Shown in pieces: positions 1 through 8,408 of a stretch of DNA of 64,000 bases. The first letter of the stretch is position 1; every line of letters begins with the position of its first letter. The position numbers and the translations under genes are program-made. The notes under the pieces were generated by a model. It made no database searches and was not told the DNA's origin. It saw only the letters and a program-made list of their open reading frames with translations. Source of the stretch: Planktothrix sp. FACHB-1365 (GTDB taxonomy: Bacteria > Cyanobacteriota > Cyanobacteriia > Cyanobacteriales > Microcoleaceae); assembly GCF_014697575.1 (NCBI RefSeq), contig NZ_JACJSC010000001.1, forward strand, positions 248,001 through 312,000. The letters are read 5' to 3'.

Positions 1-832
1 GGGAAAATCCACCTTGGCAGATCTTCTTCCCCGATTTTATGATCCAACTGGAGGCTCTATAGTAATTGATGGTCAAGATTTACGAGATTTTGACTTACAA
101 AGTCTAAGAAAATCAATGGGAATTGTCAGTCAAGATACCTTCCTATTTAATACCTCCGTTCGAGATAATATCGCCTACGCTAAACCCGGTGCCACCGATG
201 AAGAAATTATTTTGGCTGCTCAACAAGCCAATGCTGAGGAATTTATTGTTAGGTTACCCCAAGGGTTTCTGACCCCCATTGGTGATCGCGGTGTCTTACT
301 CTCTGGTGGTCAACGTCAACGAATTTCTATCGCCAGAGCCATCTTACAAAATCCCGATATCCTAATTTTAGATGAAGCTACCAGTGCCTTAGATACGGTT
401 TCTGAACGTTTAGTCCAAGAGGCCATAGATAAACTCAGTCATGATCGGACAACGGTTGTCATTGCTCACCGTTTATCCACCATTCAAAAAGCCGATCAAA
501 TTGCCGTTTTAGAGCAAGGATGTTTGGCGGAGATCGGAACCCATGATCAACTCCTCGCAAAAGGCGGAAAATATGCTCAATTGTATACCCTGCAATTTGC
601 CGATGAAGCCAGTCGCGATCGCGCCATTATTCGCAGTTCCTATGAGGTACGCAGCCGCCTGAACCCCATGATCGGTTTCCTGCAATTACTCGCTGATGAG
701 TTAGTTGATGATCCTGAAGAACGGCAGGAACTTCTGAATGAATCCTACCGTTCAGCAACCTTTATTCTAGATAGCCTAGAATTTATTGAACAAAGTGTAA
801 AAATTCGCTTAAATAGCAAAGTTTCAAATTAA
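1..832 (+). CDS. ABC exporter ATP-binding domain with C-terminal helical extension (5' partial)
   Basis: This is the C-terminal nucleotide-binding half of an ABC exporter; the membrane half lies left of the window. The reading frame is open from base 2, where codons for GKST give the end of Walker A. Counting from the TTG at 14, the Q-loop is Q40, the signature LSGGQ is at 96-100, Walker B ILILDE at 116-121 and the switch His at 152. The NBD ends near residue 197. The last ~70 residues (about 200-265) resemble a histidine-kinase dimerisation helix pair: SYEVRSRLNPMIGF at 209-222 matches the shape of an H-box SHELRTPLN, but Tyr210 stands where the phospho-accepting His would be. By context (glycosyltransferases downstream) it probably exports a glycolipid or polysaccharide, as HetA/HepA-type exporters do. 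The substrate is inferred. Confidence 0.85.
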   Translation, partial: GKSTLADLLPRFYDPTGGSIVIDGQDLRDFDLQSLRKSMGIVSQDTFLFNTSVRDNIAYAKPGATDEEIILAAQQANAEEFIVRLPQGFLTPIGDRGVLLSGGQRQRISIARAILQNPDILILDEATSALDTVSERLVQEAIDKLSHDRTTVVIAHRLSTIQKADQIAVLEQGCLAEIGTHDQLLAKGGKYAQLYTLQFADEASRDRAIIRSSYEVRSRLNPMIGFLQLLADELVDDPEERQELLNESYRSATFILDSLEFIEQSVKIRLNSKVSN

Positions 833-1024
833 ATTAAACTTATACTGAAGGAATTTATGTTATGCTCAAGCTAAATTTTTATCTGTTCAAAGGTATATGC
901 AGAAAATCTGGAATTTTCTCATCAGTTGTCTTAGGAAAACCGGATTGCTAAAATTTTAGCTCACATTTCAGAACCGATGCGTATCCCTCTTGTTAGTCTA
1001 TAAATCATTCAATTAGAATAAACC

Positions 1025-1990
1025 ATGACTGAAAAAATTGTTGGCATGATTACCAGCTATCCCGGCTTAAACCAAAGTGATTGGCTTTGGCAACAAACAC
1101 CTTATAGTTTTGGCACCTGGGGTAATATTAGAATTCAAGCCAATCATCCCCAGCCGGATTTTTTGTTACTTTATCAATTTGATTTTTTGAAGCCTCCTAA
1201 AAAATTATCGTGGAAAGACCGCTTAAAACAAACCCTGAAACCTCAACCCCCTCAACCTGATATTCGAGAAAAGTTCAGAAGCGTTCCTAAAGAGCGGATG
1301 ATTTATTTATTGAGAGAACCCCCCTTAGAAGAAATTGTAGAAATTAATCAAAGTAATTATGAAAAAGCAAAACAGTATTGCGGTTACATTTCTGGCCCCG
1401 ATGATTTAGCTCCCACTCCCGATTATATGCCTGCCATTTGGTATCATTCCAACTCGTTTCGCGAGTTAAATGAAATGAATCCACCTGAAAAAGTCAAAGC
1501 TTGTAGCTGGATTACATCGGGAATTAATCGCACCGCTAATCATCGGAAACGATTAGATTTTTTGAAAGCCTTACAAGCTCAAAATCGGGAAATTGATTTT
1601 TATGGTCGGGGATTACCTGCTTGGGTGAAAGCATCTGGAGAATTAAAAAATAAATGGTACGGAATGGCCCCTTATTATTACAACTTGGCAATTGAAAATT
1701 ATGCTGATAATGATTGGTATGTGACGGAAAAACTGTGGGATTCTTTACTGGCTTGGTGTCTCCCAATTTATTATGGAGGGCCAGCAGCTGATCGCTTACT
1801 GCCTCCAGGGAGTTTCTTAAGATTATCCAATTTAGATGAAAAGGGATTATACTATATTCGAGATGTTATTAGTAGTCCTGACGCTTGGTTAGAAGCAAAA
1901 TCGGCGATCGCAGAAGCTCGACAGATTGTTTTACACAAACTGAATTTATTGAATTGGTTATCCGAGTTTACAGAAGCGTTTAACCTCTAA
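1025..1990 (+). CDS. Glycosyltransferase family 10 (fucosyltransferase-like)
   Basis: Predicted GT10 transferase, 321 aa, expected to move fucose or a similar deoxysugar from a GDP-sugar onto an oligosaccharide. The diagnostic C-terminal block is clear: YGRG at 193-196, the donor-binding stretch YYNLAIENYADNDWYVTEKL within 218-238, YYGGP at 249-253 and LPPGSF at 259-264. The N-terminal half (1-150) is the poorly conserved acceptor domain. No signal peptide or membrane segment is visible, so it should be cytosolic or peripheral. It is the first gene of a same-strand run of glycan genes that follows the exporter after a 192-bp gap, and it ends 69 bp before the next gene. Family assignment is firm; the sugar and acceptor are unknown. 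Confidence 0.85.
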   Translation: MTEKIVGMITSYPGLNQSDWLWQQTPYSFGTWGNIRIQANHPQPDFLLLYQFDFLKPPKKLSWKDRLKQTLKPQPPQPDIREKFRSVPKERMIYLLREPPLEEIVEINQSNYEKAKQYCGYISGPDDLAPTPDYMPAIWYHSNSFRELNEMNPPEKVKACSWITSGINRTANHRKRLDFLKALQAQNREIDFYGRGLPAWVKASGELKNKWYGMAPYYYNLAIENYADNDWYVTEKLWDSLLAWCLPIYYGGPAADRLLPPGSFLRLSNLDEKGLYYIRDVISSPDAWLEAKSAIAEARQIVLHKLNLLNWLSEFTEAFNL

Positions 1991-2059
1991 TTTATTCTAT
2001 ATTTAATGCTCGGCTAACATCATCTCAACAATTTATAAAAAGAAAAGGGAGGAATTAGT

Positions 2060-3031
2060 ATGCAGGGAATTTGTACCCTTGGGAATGATGTAGTTTACGA
2101 TCAACTGGTGGCACTACTCAACAGTATTGATGCTATTTTAGGCCCAGAAACTCCCGTTTGTGTGTTTCCCTTTGATGAAAAACTAGAACGATTAACCGCA
2201 GAAATTTCTCGGCGTCCAAATGTTAGTTTATATGACAATCAAGAGATTATCGCTCAATGGGATGAATTTATGGCGGGAGCCAGTCCAGCCAGTATCAATC
2301 GACAATATAGAATTTATGGCGGTCATCGTCGCTTTTGTGCCTTTACTGGCCCCTTTGAGCAGTTTGTTTACATGGATGCCGATACATTATTGATGAGTCC
2401 CCTGGATGTTATTTTTAAAAAATTAGATGAATATGATTGTGTGGTTTATGATTTTCAGTTTCTCCACCCTGAGAAAGTTTATAATGTTAAATCCCCTAAA
2501 TTAACTCAAGTTTTTCCACAAGAGTTAATTGATTCTCAAATCTTTTGTTCTGGGTTTTATGCCACTAAACGAGGGGTATTTGATCAGGATAAATGTCAAT
2601 GGTTACTGTCCAATCTGCAAGAGGGAGGTGAGGTAGAAGTTCTTTATCCAACGGGAGATCAACCTGTTTTAAATTATATGTTCATGCGTTCAGGAATCCC
2701 TATTTATAACTGTGCTTATCACTTCCCTAAAACAATCGCGACAGGGAACAGTGTAACCTCTAGTCATTTTGAAGAAAAAGATCATATTCTTTATGATAAA
2801 GGCAATCGCTTAACTTATCTTCATTATATTGGGATTGCACCTTGCGTTATGCAAGCGGTCTGTCAAGGTGAAAATATTGATTTCCCCTACCGAGATTTGT
2901 TTTTGTATTATCGCTATTTACATGAACCGGAAAAACGACCGATTTTTACCACCCCTGGGGTTGATTATAATGCAAATTCCCGTCCAAGTCTTTTGAAGAG
3001 AATATTAAGAAAATTAAACTTAAGCCGTTAA
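2060..3031 (+). CDS. Npun_R2821/R2822-type glycosyltransferase-like protein, copy 1
   Basis: Soluble 323-aa protein of a cyanobacterial family resembling GT-A enzymes such as GT8. The N-terminus GICTLGNDVVYDQLVALLNS looks like the nucleotide-sugar-binding start of that fold, and FVYMDADTLLM carries a DxD motif (D106, D108) that would hold the metal and sugar nucleotide. A second conserved block, FCSGFYATKRGVFDQ, follows, then a GDQPVLNYM segment. The ATG has a strong upstream site (GGGAGG). It is the first of three adjacent paralogues and only 9 bp separate it from the second. Family members are annotated without known substrate; a role in building the surface glycan is inferred from neighbours. 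Confidence 0.75.
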   Translation: MQGICTLGNDVVYDQLVALLNSIDAILGPETPVCVFPFDEKLERLTAEISRRPNVSLYDNQEIIAQWDEFMAGASPASINRQYRIYGGHRRFCAFTGPFEQFVYMDADTLLMSPLDVIFKKLDEYDCVVYDFQFLHPEKVYNVKSPKLTQVFPQELIDSQIFCSGFYATKRGVFDQDKCQWLLSNLQEGGEVEVLYPTGDQPVLNYMFMRSGIPIYNCAYHFPKTIATGNSVTSSHFEEKDHILYDKGNRLTYLHYIGIAPCVMQAVCQGENIDFPYRDLFLYYRYLHEPEKRPIFTTPGVDYNANSRPSLLKRILRKLNLSR

Positions 3032-3040
3032 GGAGAAGTT

Positions 3041-3925
3041 ATGAATCAAGGTATTTATATTGTTGCTAATAATCGGGTGAAGGAAAATGCGATCGCCCTC
3101 CTCAATAGCATTCGCTATTATAACTCAGAGGTTCCAATTTATCTCATTCCTTTTAATGACGATTATCAAGACGTTGCAGAAACGTTAGGGAAATTACATC
3201 AGGTGCAAGTCTTTCCAGATTTAAACTTTCTGGAACAATTAACCCAGCAAATCGGGGAAATTTTTGATCGAGATTTTCTGAAACTTCCCAATAAAATGCG
3301 GAAATTAGCCGTTTGGTTTGGGCCATTAGATGAATTTCTGTATATTGATACCGATATTATTGTTTTTGAGGATATTGTTACGAACTTAGATTACCTTAAA
3401 CAATGGGATTTCTTCTGTTGTGATTATCACTTTGCCGGGGAAAAACTCAGAAATATTTTTTCCCCTTTTGTCACAGAAAAAAATATTTTCAGTGATGAAG
3501 AACTCCAAGATGTTTTTAATAGTGGATTTTGGGCATCTCGAAAAGGAGTTTTTTCCCTAGAACAACTTTATGATGTTCTGAGAGACTGTTCCCAACATCG
3601 AGAATATTTTGATTTTAGCCAAGGGGTGACAGATCAACCCATTTTAAACTATCTAGTTCTCACCCAAATTTCTAAACGTGGCAATTTAGTGAAACCGCCT
3701 GAAAACGCACCGGGGAGTTGGGGCGGTTCAAAACATTTTAAAGAAAAAGATCATATCCTTTATGATAACGGCAAACGCCTTAAATATTTACACTGGGCAG
3801 GAACACCCCTCAAAGGAGGTTCCTATTGGAATATTTGGGAATATTATCGTTATTTGCATGAAGGAAAACCTGCTTGGCAAAGAAAATTAACTCGTTTATT
3901 ACCCTTCCTTTCCATTCCTAACTAA
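3041..3925 (+). CDS. Npun_R2821/R2822-type glycosyltransferase-like protein, copy 2
   Basis: Second paralogue, 294 aa and the most divergent of the three. It keeps the plan of its neighbours: N-terminal GIYIVANNRVKENAIALLNS, the DxD in YIDTDIIVF (D103, D105), FNSGFWASRKGVFS, TDQPILNYLVL and the C-terminal KEKDHILYDNGKRLKYLHW block. It lacks the QxD-rich middle insert of copies 1 and 3. TAAGGAGAAGTT places a good ribosome site just before the ATG and overlaps the end of copy 1, so translation is probably coupled. Divergence with an intact DxD suggests a different donor or acceptor instead of decay. Enzymatic activity is inferred from the motif only. Confidence 0.72.
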   Translation: MNQGIYIVANNRVKENAIALLNSIRYYNSEVPIYLIPFNDDYQDVAETLGKLHQVQVFPDLNFLEQLTQQIGEIFDRDFLKLPNKMRKLAVWFGPLDEFLYIDTDIIVFEDIVTNLDYLKQWDFFCCDYHFAGEKLRNIFSPFVTEKNIFSDEELQDVFNSGFWASRKGVFSLEQLYDVLRDCSQHREYFDFSQGVTDQPILNYLVLTQISKRGNLVKPPENAPGSWGGSKHFKEKDHILYDNGKRLKYLHWAGTPLKGGSYWNIWEYYRYLHEGKPAWQRKLTRLLPFLSIPN

Positions 3926-3941
3926 ATGAGGATTAAAACCT

Positions 3942-4970
3942 ATGACTAACGGTATTTATACATTAGCCAATGATGTTGTTTATGATCAATTGGTTGCTTT
4001 ACTGAATAGTATTGAAGCGAATGCAGGTGAAGATATTCCGGTTTGTGTGATTCCTTATAATGATCAAATTGATAAGGTTCGCGCTGAAATTGCCAAACGC
4101 CCGAATGTTACCTTATTTGACGATCAAGATTCAATGGCTAAATGGCAAGACTTTGCGACTCAAGCTTGGTCATCCCATCCGAGAGCGCATCAAGCTTGGC
4201 AAGAACGGGGAATTACTGGTATGTATCGCATAGAACGTTACCGAAAATATTGTTGTTTTGATGGCAATTTTGATAAATTTATTTTCTTTGATGCGGATAC
4301 TTTATTAATGGCTCCGCTAGATTTTATTTATCAAAAGTTAGAACAGTATGATTGGGTTGTTAATGACTTTCAATATAAATCTGCAATTACCTATATTTTT
4401 GATTGCTCAGAAGAAGAACTGTTAAAAGTATTTTCTCCAGAAGTAATCAAATCTCAAATTTTTTGTTCAGGTTGGTTTGCTTCTAAAAAAGGAATTTTTG
4501 ATCAATCCAAGATTCAATTTTTACTCAGCCATTTAAACGCAGGAGAATCTAATGTGATGGCTTGGCGAGATTCTGATCAAACCCTGTTAAATTATATGGT
4601 GTGGCGCAGTGGAATTTCCTATTATAACTTTGCTTATCATGATGTAAATAATGCAACGGGCAGTCATTGGTCATCACATTTTCAGGAAATCAATCATATC
4701 TTATACGATCAAGAAAAACGCTTAACCTATCTTCACTATATGAGTATTCCTTCTAAACAGTTTACTCAACTTTGTCAAGGAATAGATATAGATCTCCCTT
4801 ACCGAGAACTATTTTTACATTATCGGTATTTAAAAAATCCAGAACAATACCCCCAATTGATCCCTCCTAACCAATGGGAAAAAAATAAAAAAGCATTTTC
4901 CCAATTTTTGAATCAAAAAATCAAAAATTTGCAGCATCGGTTGAATCATTTCAAAAAAACATCGCTTTAA
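3942..4970 (+). CDS. Npun_R2821/R2822-type glycosyltransferase-like protein, copy 3
   Basis: Third paralogue, 342 aa, closer to copy 1 than copy 2: the N-terminus GIYTLANDVVYDQLVALLNS is nearly the same, the DxD is FFDADTLLM (D117, D119), and FCSGWFASKKGIFDQ and SDQTLLNYMVWRSGI follow. It has a Lys-rich C-terminal tail after about residue 310 that the others lack. The gap to copy 2 is 16 bp with GAGG ahead of the ATG; the next gene begins 46 bp downstream. The close match of copies 1 and 3 around a more distant copy 2 suggests either an older duplication followed by divergence of the middle copy or gene conversion between the outer two. Confidence 0.74.
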   Translation: MTNGIYTLANDVVYDQLVALLNSIEANAGEDIPVCVIPYNDQIDKVRAEIAKRPNVTLFDDQDSMAKWQDFATQAWSSHPRAHQAWQERGITGMYRIERYRKYCCFDGNFDKFIFFDADTLLMAPLDFIYQKLEQYDWVVNDFQYKSAITYIFDCSEEELLKVFSPEVIKSQIFCSGWFASKKGIFDQSKIQFLLSHLNAGESNVMAWRDSDQTLLNYMVWRSGISYYNFAYHDVNNATGSHWSSHFQEINHILYDQEKRLTYLHYMSIPSKQFTQLCQGIDIDLPYRELFLHYRYLKNPEQYPQLIPPNQWEKNKKAFSQFLNQKIKNLQHRLNHFKKTSL

Positions 4971-5016
4971 TTCCTGGAATTTAATCCCTTTACAGTCCCT
5001 TAATTTTTAATTAATC

Positions 5017-6060
5017 ATGCTTCAAACTTCTAATCTAATTGCCGATCTAACTTGGAAGATTCTCAGAAGAGCCAATAATGCTAAATTGAAAACTTTAAAT
5101 CCTTTACATCGAAAATTTTTTCTAGATCGACGGTGTAAATTTTATGATTTATCTCAAATTCCGAGTCAACAAAGGGTGGCTCGCTCTCCCATTTTGCAGT
5201 TTTATTCGTCCGTTGATAATATTGGCAACTATTTACCAGTTTTAGGGATTCAAAAAATGTTGAATCTAACCACAGATACTTGGAATGCCTATGATCAAAA
5301 CATTGATTTTGATTTTATTAATACCCATTATAAAGGTATAATTATTGGAGGAGCAGGACTCTTATATCGTAGTTTTAATAGATTTTGGGAACAAGTTTTA
5401 ATAGGCTGTAAAATTCCCCTCATTATTTGGGGAGTAGGAGTGTGTCTCCCTGATGGGGAAAAAGATGCAGGTGCAGATATCAAGATTCTTAAAAAAATTG
5501 TCTCCCGCTGCGATTTAATGAATGTTAGAGATGATGTAACTGCCGATTACTATAATTTCCCCAATGCCAGTATTGCGCCCTGTCCTACAATTGCCTATTT
5601 AGATGGGTTTAGATCTCAGATGAATCTAGGGAATTATCAAGTTTTATTTAGTTCTCATGATGGTTTAGTTTCAGCCGAAGAAAATAAAGAATTAATGAAA
5701 GTCGTGATTCGAGTCACTCCCAAATTTGAGTACACCGATAATATTCAATACCCTTGTTTAGGATTAGAAGATATTATTACTCAGTCTTATATGAATAGTC
5801 GTGTTGTTGTTACGACAAGGCTGCATGGAGCGATTATTGCCTATGGATTAGGAATTCCTTATTTGGCGATTCCAAGAGATGAAAAACTGCGCGATTTTTA
5901 CCGATTATATGGTAATGGATTAACGGTACAAAATGTACAGGAATTAGAAGAAGCTTTAAAACAAGGTTGGCTTCCTGAGTTACATCCTATTGCCCTAAAG
6001 CCGGTTTTAGAATTTGGAAAAAAAGCCCAACAATGGGTGACTGCTTGTTGTTCTAATTAA
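5017..6060 (+). CDS. Polysaccharide pyruvyl transferase family protein
   Basis: 347-aa protein with the marks of the polysaccharide pyruvyl transferase fold (CsaB/WcaK-like), which adds ketal pyruvate from PEP to sugar residues. It shows FYSSVDNIGNYLPVLG near the start, the glycine turn IIIGGAGLLYRSFNRFWEQ, IPLIIWGVGVCLP, the MNVRDDVTADYY segment, and the C-terminal RLHGAIIAYGLGIPYLAI, where R and H are the conserved catalytic or binding pair. It is the last gene of the glycan run and its stop lies 10 bp before the remnant of an esterase gene read from the other strand. Pyruvylation would add negative charge to the exported polymer; that link is inferred from position. Confidence 0.8.
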   Translation: MLQTSNLIADLTWKILRRANNAKLKTLNPLHRKFFLDRRCKFYDLSQIPSQQRVARSPILQFYSSVDNIGNYLPVLGIQKMLNLTTDTWNAYDQNIDFDFINTHYKGIIIGGAGLLYRSFNRFWEQVLIGCKIPLIIWGVGVCLPDGEKDAGADIKILKKIVSRCDLMNVRDDVTADYYNFPNASIAPCPTIAYLDGFRSQMNLGNYQVLFSSHDGLVSAEENKELMKVVIRVTPKFEYTDNIQYPCLGLEDIITQSYMNSRVVVTTRLHGAIIAYGLGIPYLAIPRDEKLRDFYRLYGNGLTVQNVQELEEALKQGWLPELHPIALKPVLEFGKKAQQWVTACCSN

Positions 6061-6070
6061 GGATTAAATT

Positions 6071-6343
6071 TTAGGTTTGAATCATCAACTTTTTTTCCGC
6101 TAACCAAGCTGCTGTTAATCCCCCAAAACTTGATCCGAGCACCACACAGGGAGAAGCAGATGGAAAAAATTCTGATTCAATCTGTTGGAGTTGTCGAGTT
6201 AAAGTTAAATGGGAAAAATCCCCTTGATTCAAATCAGGAATGTTTAAATGAATATCAACAGATGCAAAGCGATCGCGCAAATATTGAGCTTTTGTGGAAA
6301 AAGGGCTAGATGCAAACCCATGTAAATAGATGTAAGTCGCCAT
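6071..6343 (-). pseudogene. YqiA-like alpha/beta-hydrolase esterase, 3'-truncated remnant
   Basis: The reading frame begins as a normal YqiA-type esterase (ATYIYLHGFASSPFSTKAQ) and keeps the nucleophile elbow LGSSFGG, but stops about 90 residues in, at WLAEKKLMIQT. Family members run to roughly 190-200 residues, so the lid and the Asp and His of the catalytic triad are missing. I chose the ATG at 6343 (6349 is also possible) because the upstream codons do not match the family. The break falls within a few bases of the end of the glycan gene run, as expected if that block replaced the rest of this gene. A short product could still be made but should be inactive. Confidence 0.7.
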
Positions 6344-6415
6344 CTTCATTCCATCCCTATCAGTGATTGGATTTCTGATTTTATCCCTTAGAAATTTAGC
6401 CCCTTTTTCCAAATT

Positions 6416-6883
6416 TTAGCGATCGCGACGAGAATTTTGACGACGTTCTTGCATCAAATCCGCTAGTTGACTGCGTTGTTCTGGGGTTAAAACTTCTCGC
6501 ATTTTCAACATCATATCAAACTGAAGTTGTCCCATTTGTTGTTTCAAAACCATTAGCTGATCATGCTTTTGACGGATTTGACTTTCTGAGGCATTTCCTG
6601 ACATCAACTCATTTAATTCTTTTTGAATCTGACGCATTTGTTGTTGCTGTTGCTGCATTTTTCCCTGATATTCCTGGCGAATCCCTTGGAGTTGCTGCTG
6701 TTGTTCAGGGGTAGGATTCAGCGCATTCATAAGTTGGCCTGAACGCTGATTCATGGGGGGTTGATTTCCTTGGCCTTGCGCTAACGCTTCAGCCATCCCA
6801 GGAGTTGAACCGGCGAACAGAGTAGTCATTGACAACCCCAAGATTGTGCCTAGAGTAAGTGAAATCGGATGACGGAGGAACAT
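6416..6883 (-). CDS. Spy/CpxP-like periplasmic protein
   Basis: 155-aa protein with a signal peptide (hydrophobic stretch about 8-27, Ala-rich cleavage region near 32) and a helical, Gln- and Met-rich mature part. LNPTPEQQQQLQGI near residue 55 and VLTPEQRSQLADL near residue 131 are the paired LTxxQ motifs of the Spy/CpxP/RcnB-like family. Such proteins are small periplasmic chaperones or metal-responsive factors; which role applies here cannot be read from sequence. The Gln runs at 60-85 (QQQQQ repeats) are low complexity. The ATG has GGAGG immediately upstream. The neighbour on the left is the esterase remnant, so no operon is evident. Confidence 0.7.
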   Translation of the reverse strand: MFLRHPISLTLGTILGLSMTTLFAGSTPGMAEALAQGQGNQPPMNQRSGQLMNALNPTPEQQQQLQGIRQEYQGKMQQQQQQMRQIQKELNELMSGNASESQIRQKHDQLMVLKQQMGQLQFDMMLKMREVLTPEQRSQLADLMQERRQNSRRDR

Positions 6884-7001
6884 AATAGTACCTGAAAAAA
6901 AGTTATATCTGATTGTAATCGGTTCTTCAATTAATGACTGATAGCTTGCTAAAAAGTTCTCAGGCTAGACCCCTCGACTACGCCGAAATCCATAATCTGA
7001 G

Positions 7002-8363
7002 TTAGCTAATCGTGAGTAAGTAGGCTTCGTGAAGTTGAAGATTAGGAATCGTTAGTCTTACCACTTGATTGCTGACTGCAACATTATCCTGTCGGAGTGT
7101 GACTAATTCTTTAATGACTTGTTCCCCAGAGTCAGGAATTCGTTGTACTCTCAGCGTTAAATTGCCACTGGAGTTTGCTAAATTCAATTGTTGCAAATTT
7201 TTCAGAATTAAGGTAACTCCAGCCGTCGGTGCAGAAAAGGCCTGTTCAAAATAACCAAACACAATCTGAGCTTTTCTTTCACTATTAGAACGACTGGCTA
7301 AGGCAACAATTTTAGGGTTATCTGCCTGACTCAGAACCCGTGAGTTAAAACCATCTGCATAGGCTTTATACACCCACCAAGCGGCTCTGGGTAAGGACTG
7401 ATCGGGTGTTACCAAACCATCTAAACTATTATTAAAACAATTGTTTGTTCCACTGGTATTGTTGACTGGCTCCCAGCAAGCTTTTGCTGCTCCATCAGCC
7501 CGTCCCAATTCCGTATAGTAAAGATATCCTAAAATTTCCGCAGGTCGATATTGGGCTGTAGGGCCAATAATTTCATTGACATAAATTTTTTGGATTTTTA
7601 AACTTTGATATTGGGGATTTTGTTGTAAACTTCGACGAGCGTTATTGATTCGAGCCGCAATCGAGGTAATATCTTGATCATTAAGTTCATGCCAAGATAA
7701 AAAGTTAACTTCTAAATTATTAGCTTTGCAATAATTTAAAAAAGCTGTGAGGAAATTTTGATCATATTTAGCGATACTAGGGCCACCAATCATCACATTG
7801 GGGCCTAATTCTTGACGTAATACTTGGTAAGCTCGTTTATAGGTTTCAAAAAATTGTTCTCTTGTACCTTTCCAAAAGGGATCTCTTAAGTCGGGTTCGT
7901 TCCAAACGTCCCATAATATAACTTTATCTTTATGTTGTCGAGCAATTTGTCGAACGTGTTCTTCCCATTTAGCATAATTATCATAGGGCCATCCTCTTGG
8001 TGCGTCATAGCCCCAGGTATCACTTAAAATTAATTGAAATTGAGCCCCCAAGGCAATGACTCGCGGATACAAATCGAGTTGTGATGTCCGCCACAATTTA
8101 GGTTGTAAGGGCTTAATCATATTATCCGGCGGTTGGGTGGCATTTTTACCATATAAAAAGCCACTGGCGGAACTAATTCCGGTTCTTGGCGCCGCAAAAT
8201 CAATCGTAATATTATTTTGTTGTTGTCCTAAAACCTGAAACTGTCCTATCCCTAAAACACTAAACAATGCCAATAGACCAATAAAAACCGGGATAATTTT
8301 TTTGAGTTTGAATTGAGGTTTTCTAATACTGAGATGCAATGAATTTAATCGGTTTAATGGCAT
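7002..8363 (-). CDS. Exported glycoside hydrolase, GH39/GH5-like (clan A)
   Basis: 453-aa protein with a basic N-terminus and a single hydrophobic segment at about 23-45, so it is secreted or membrane anchored. The body reads as a clan-A TIM barrel: ILWDVWNEPD at 149-158 puts the acid/base Glu at 156, and KIYVNEIIG gives a candidate nucleophile Glu at 264. A trp-rich stretch RAAWWVYKAYADG and a C-terminal beta-rich region (about 370-453) fit the accessory beta domain of GH39-like enzymes. Substrate is unknown; a beta-xyloside or related plant- or self-glycan is a guess from family only. It may trim or remodel exopolysaccharide, considering the glycan genes 1 kb away. Confidence 0.65.
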   Translation of the reverse strand: MPLNRLNSLHLSIRKPQFKLKKIIPVFIGLLALFSVLGIGQFQVLGQQQNNITIDFAAPRTGISSASGFLYGKNATQPPDNMIKPLQPKLWRTSQLDLYPRVIALGAQFQLILSDTWGYDAPRGWPYDNYAKWEEHVRQIARQHKDKVILWDVWNEPDLRDPFWKGTREQFFETYKRAYQVLRQELGPNVMIGGPSIAKYDQNFLTAFLNYCKANNLEVNFLSWHELNDQDITSIAARINNARRSLQQNPQYQSLKIQKIYVNEIIGPTAQYRPAEILGYLYYTELGRADGAAKACWEPVNNTSGTNNCFNNSLDGLVTPDQSLPRAAWWVYKAYADGFNSRVLSQADNPKIVALASRSNSERKAQIVFGYFEQAFSAPTAGVTLILKNLQQLNLANSSGNLTLRVQRIPDSGEQVIKELVTLRQDNVAVSNQVVRLTIPNLQLHEAYLLTIS

Positions 8364-8408
8364 GATAAACTATGACTTAAAAACTCTTAACTGATCACTG
8401 ATCACTGA

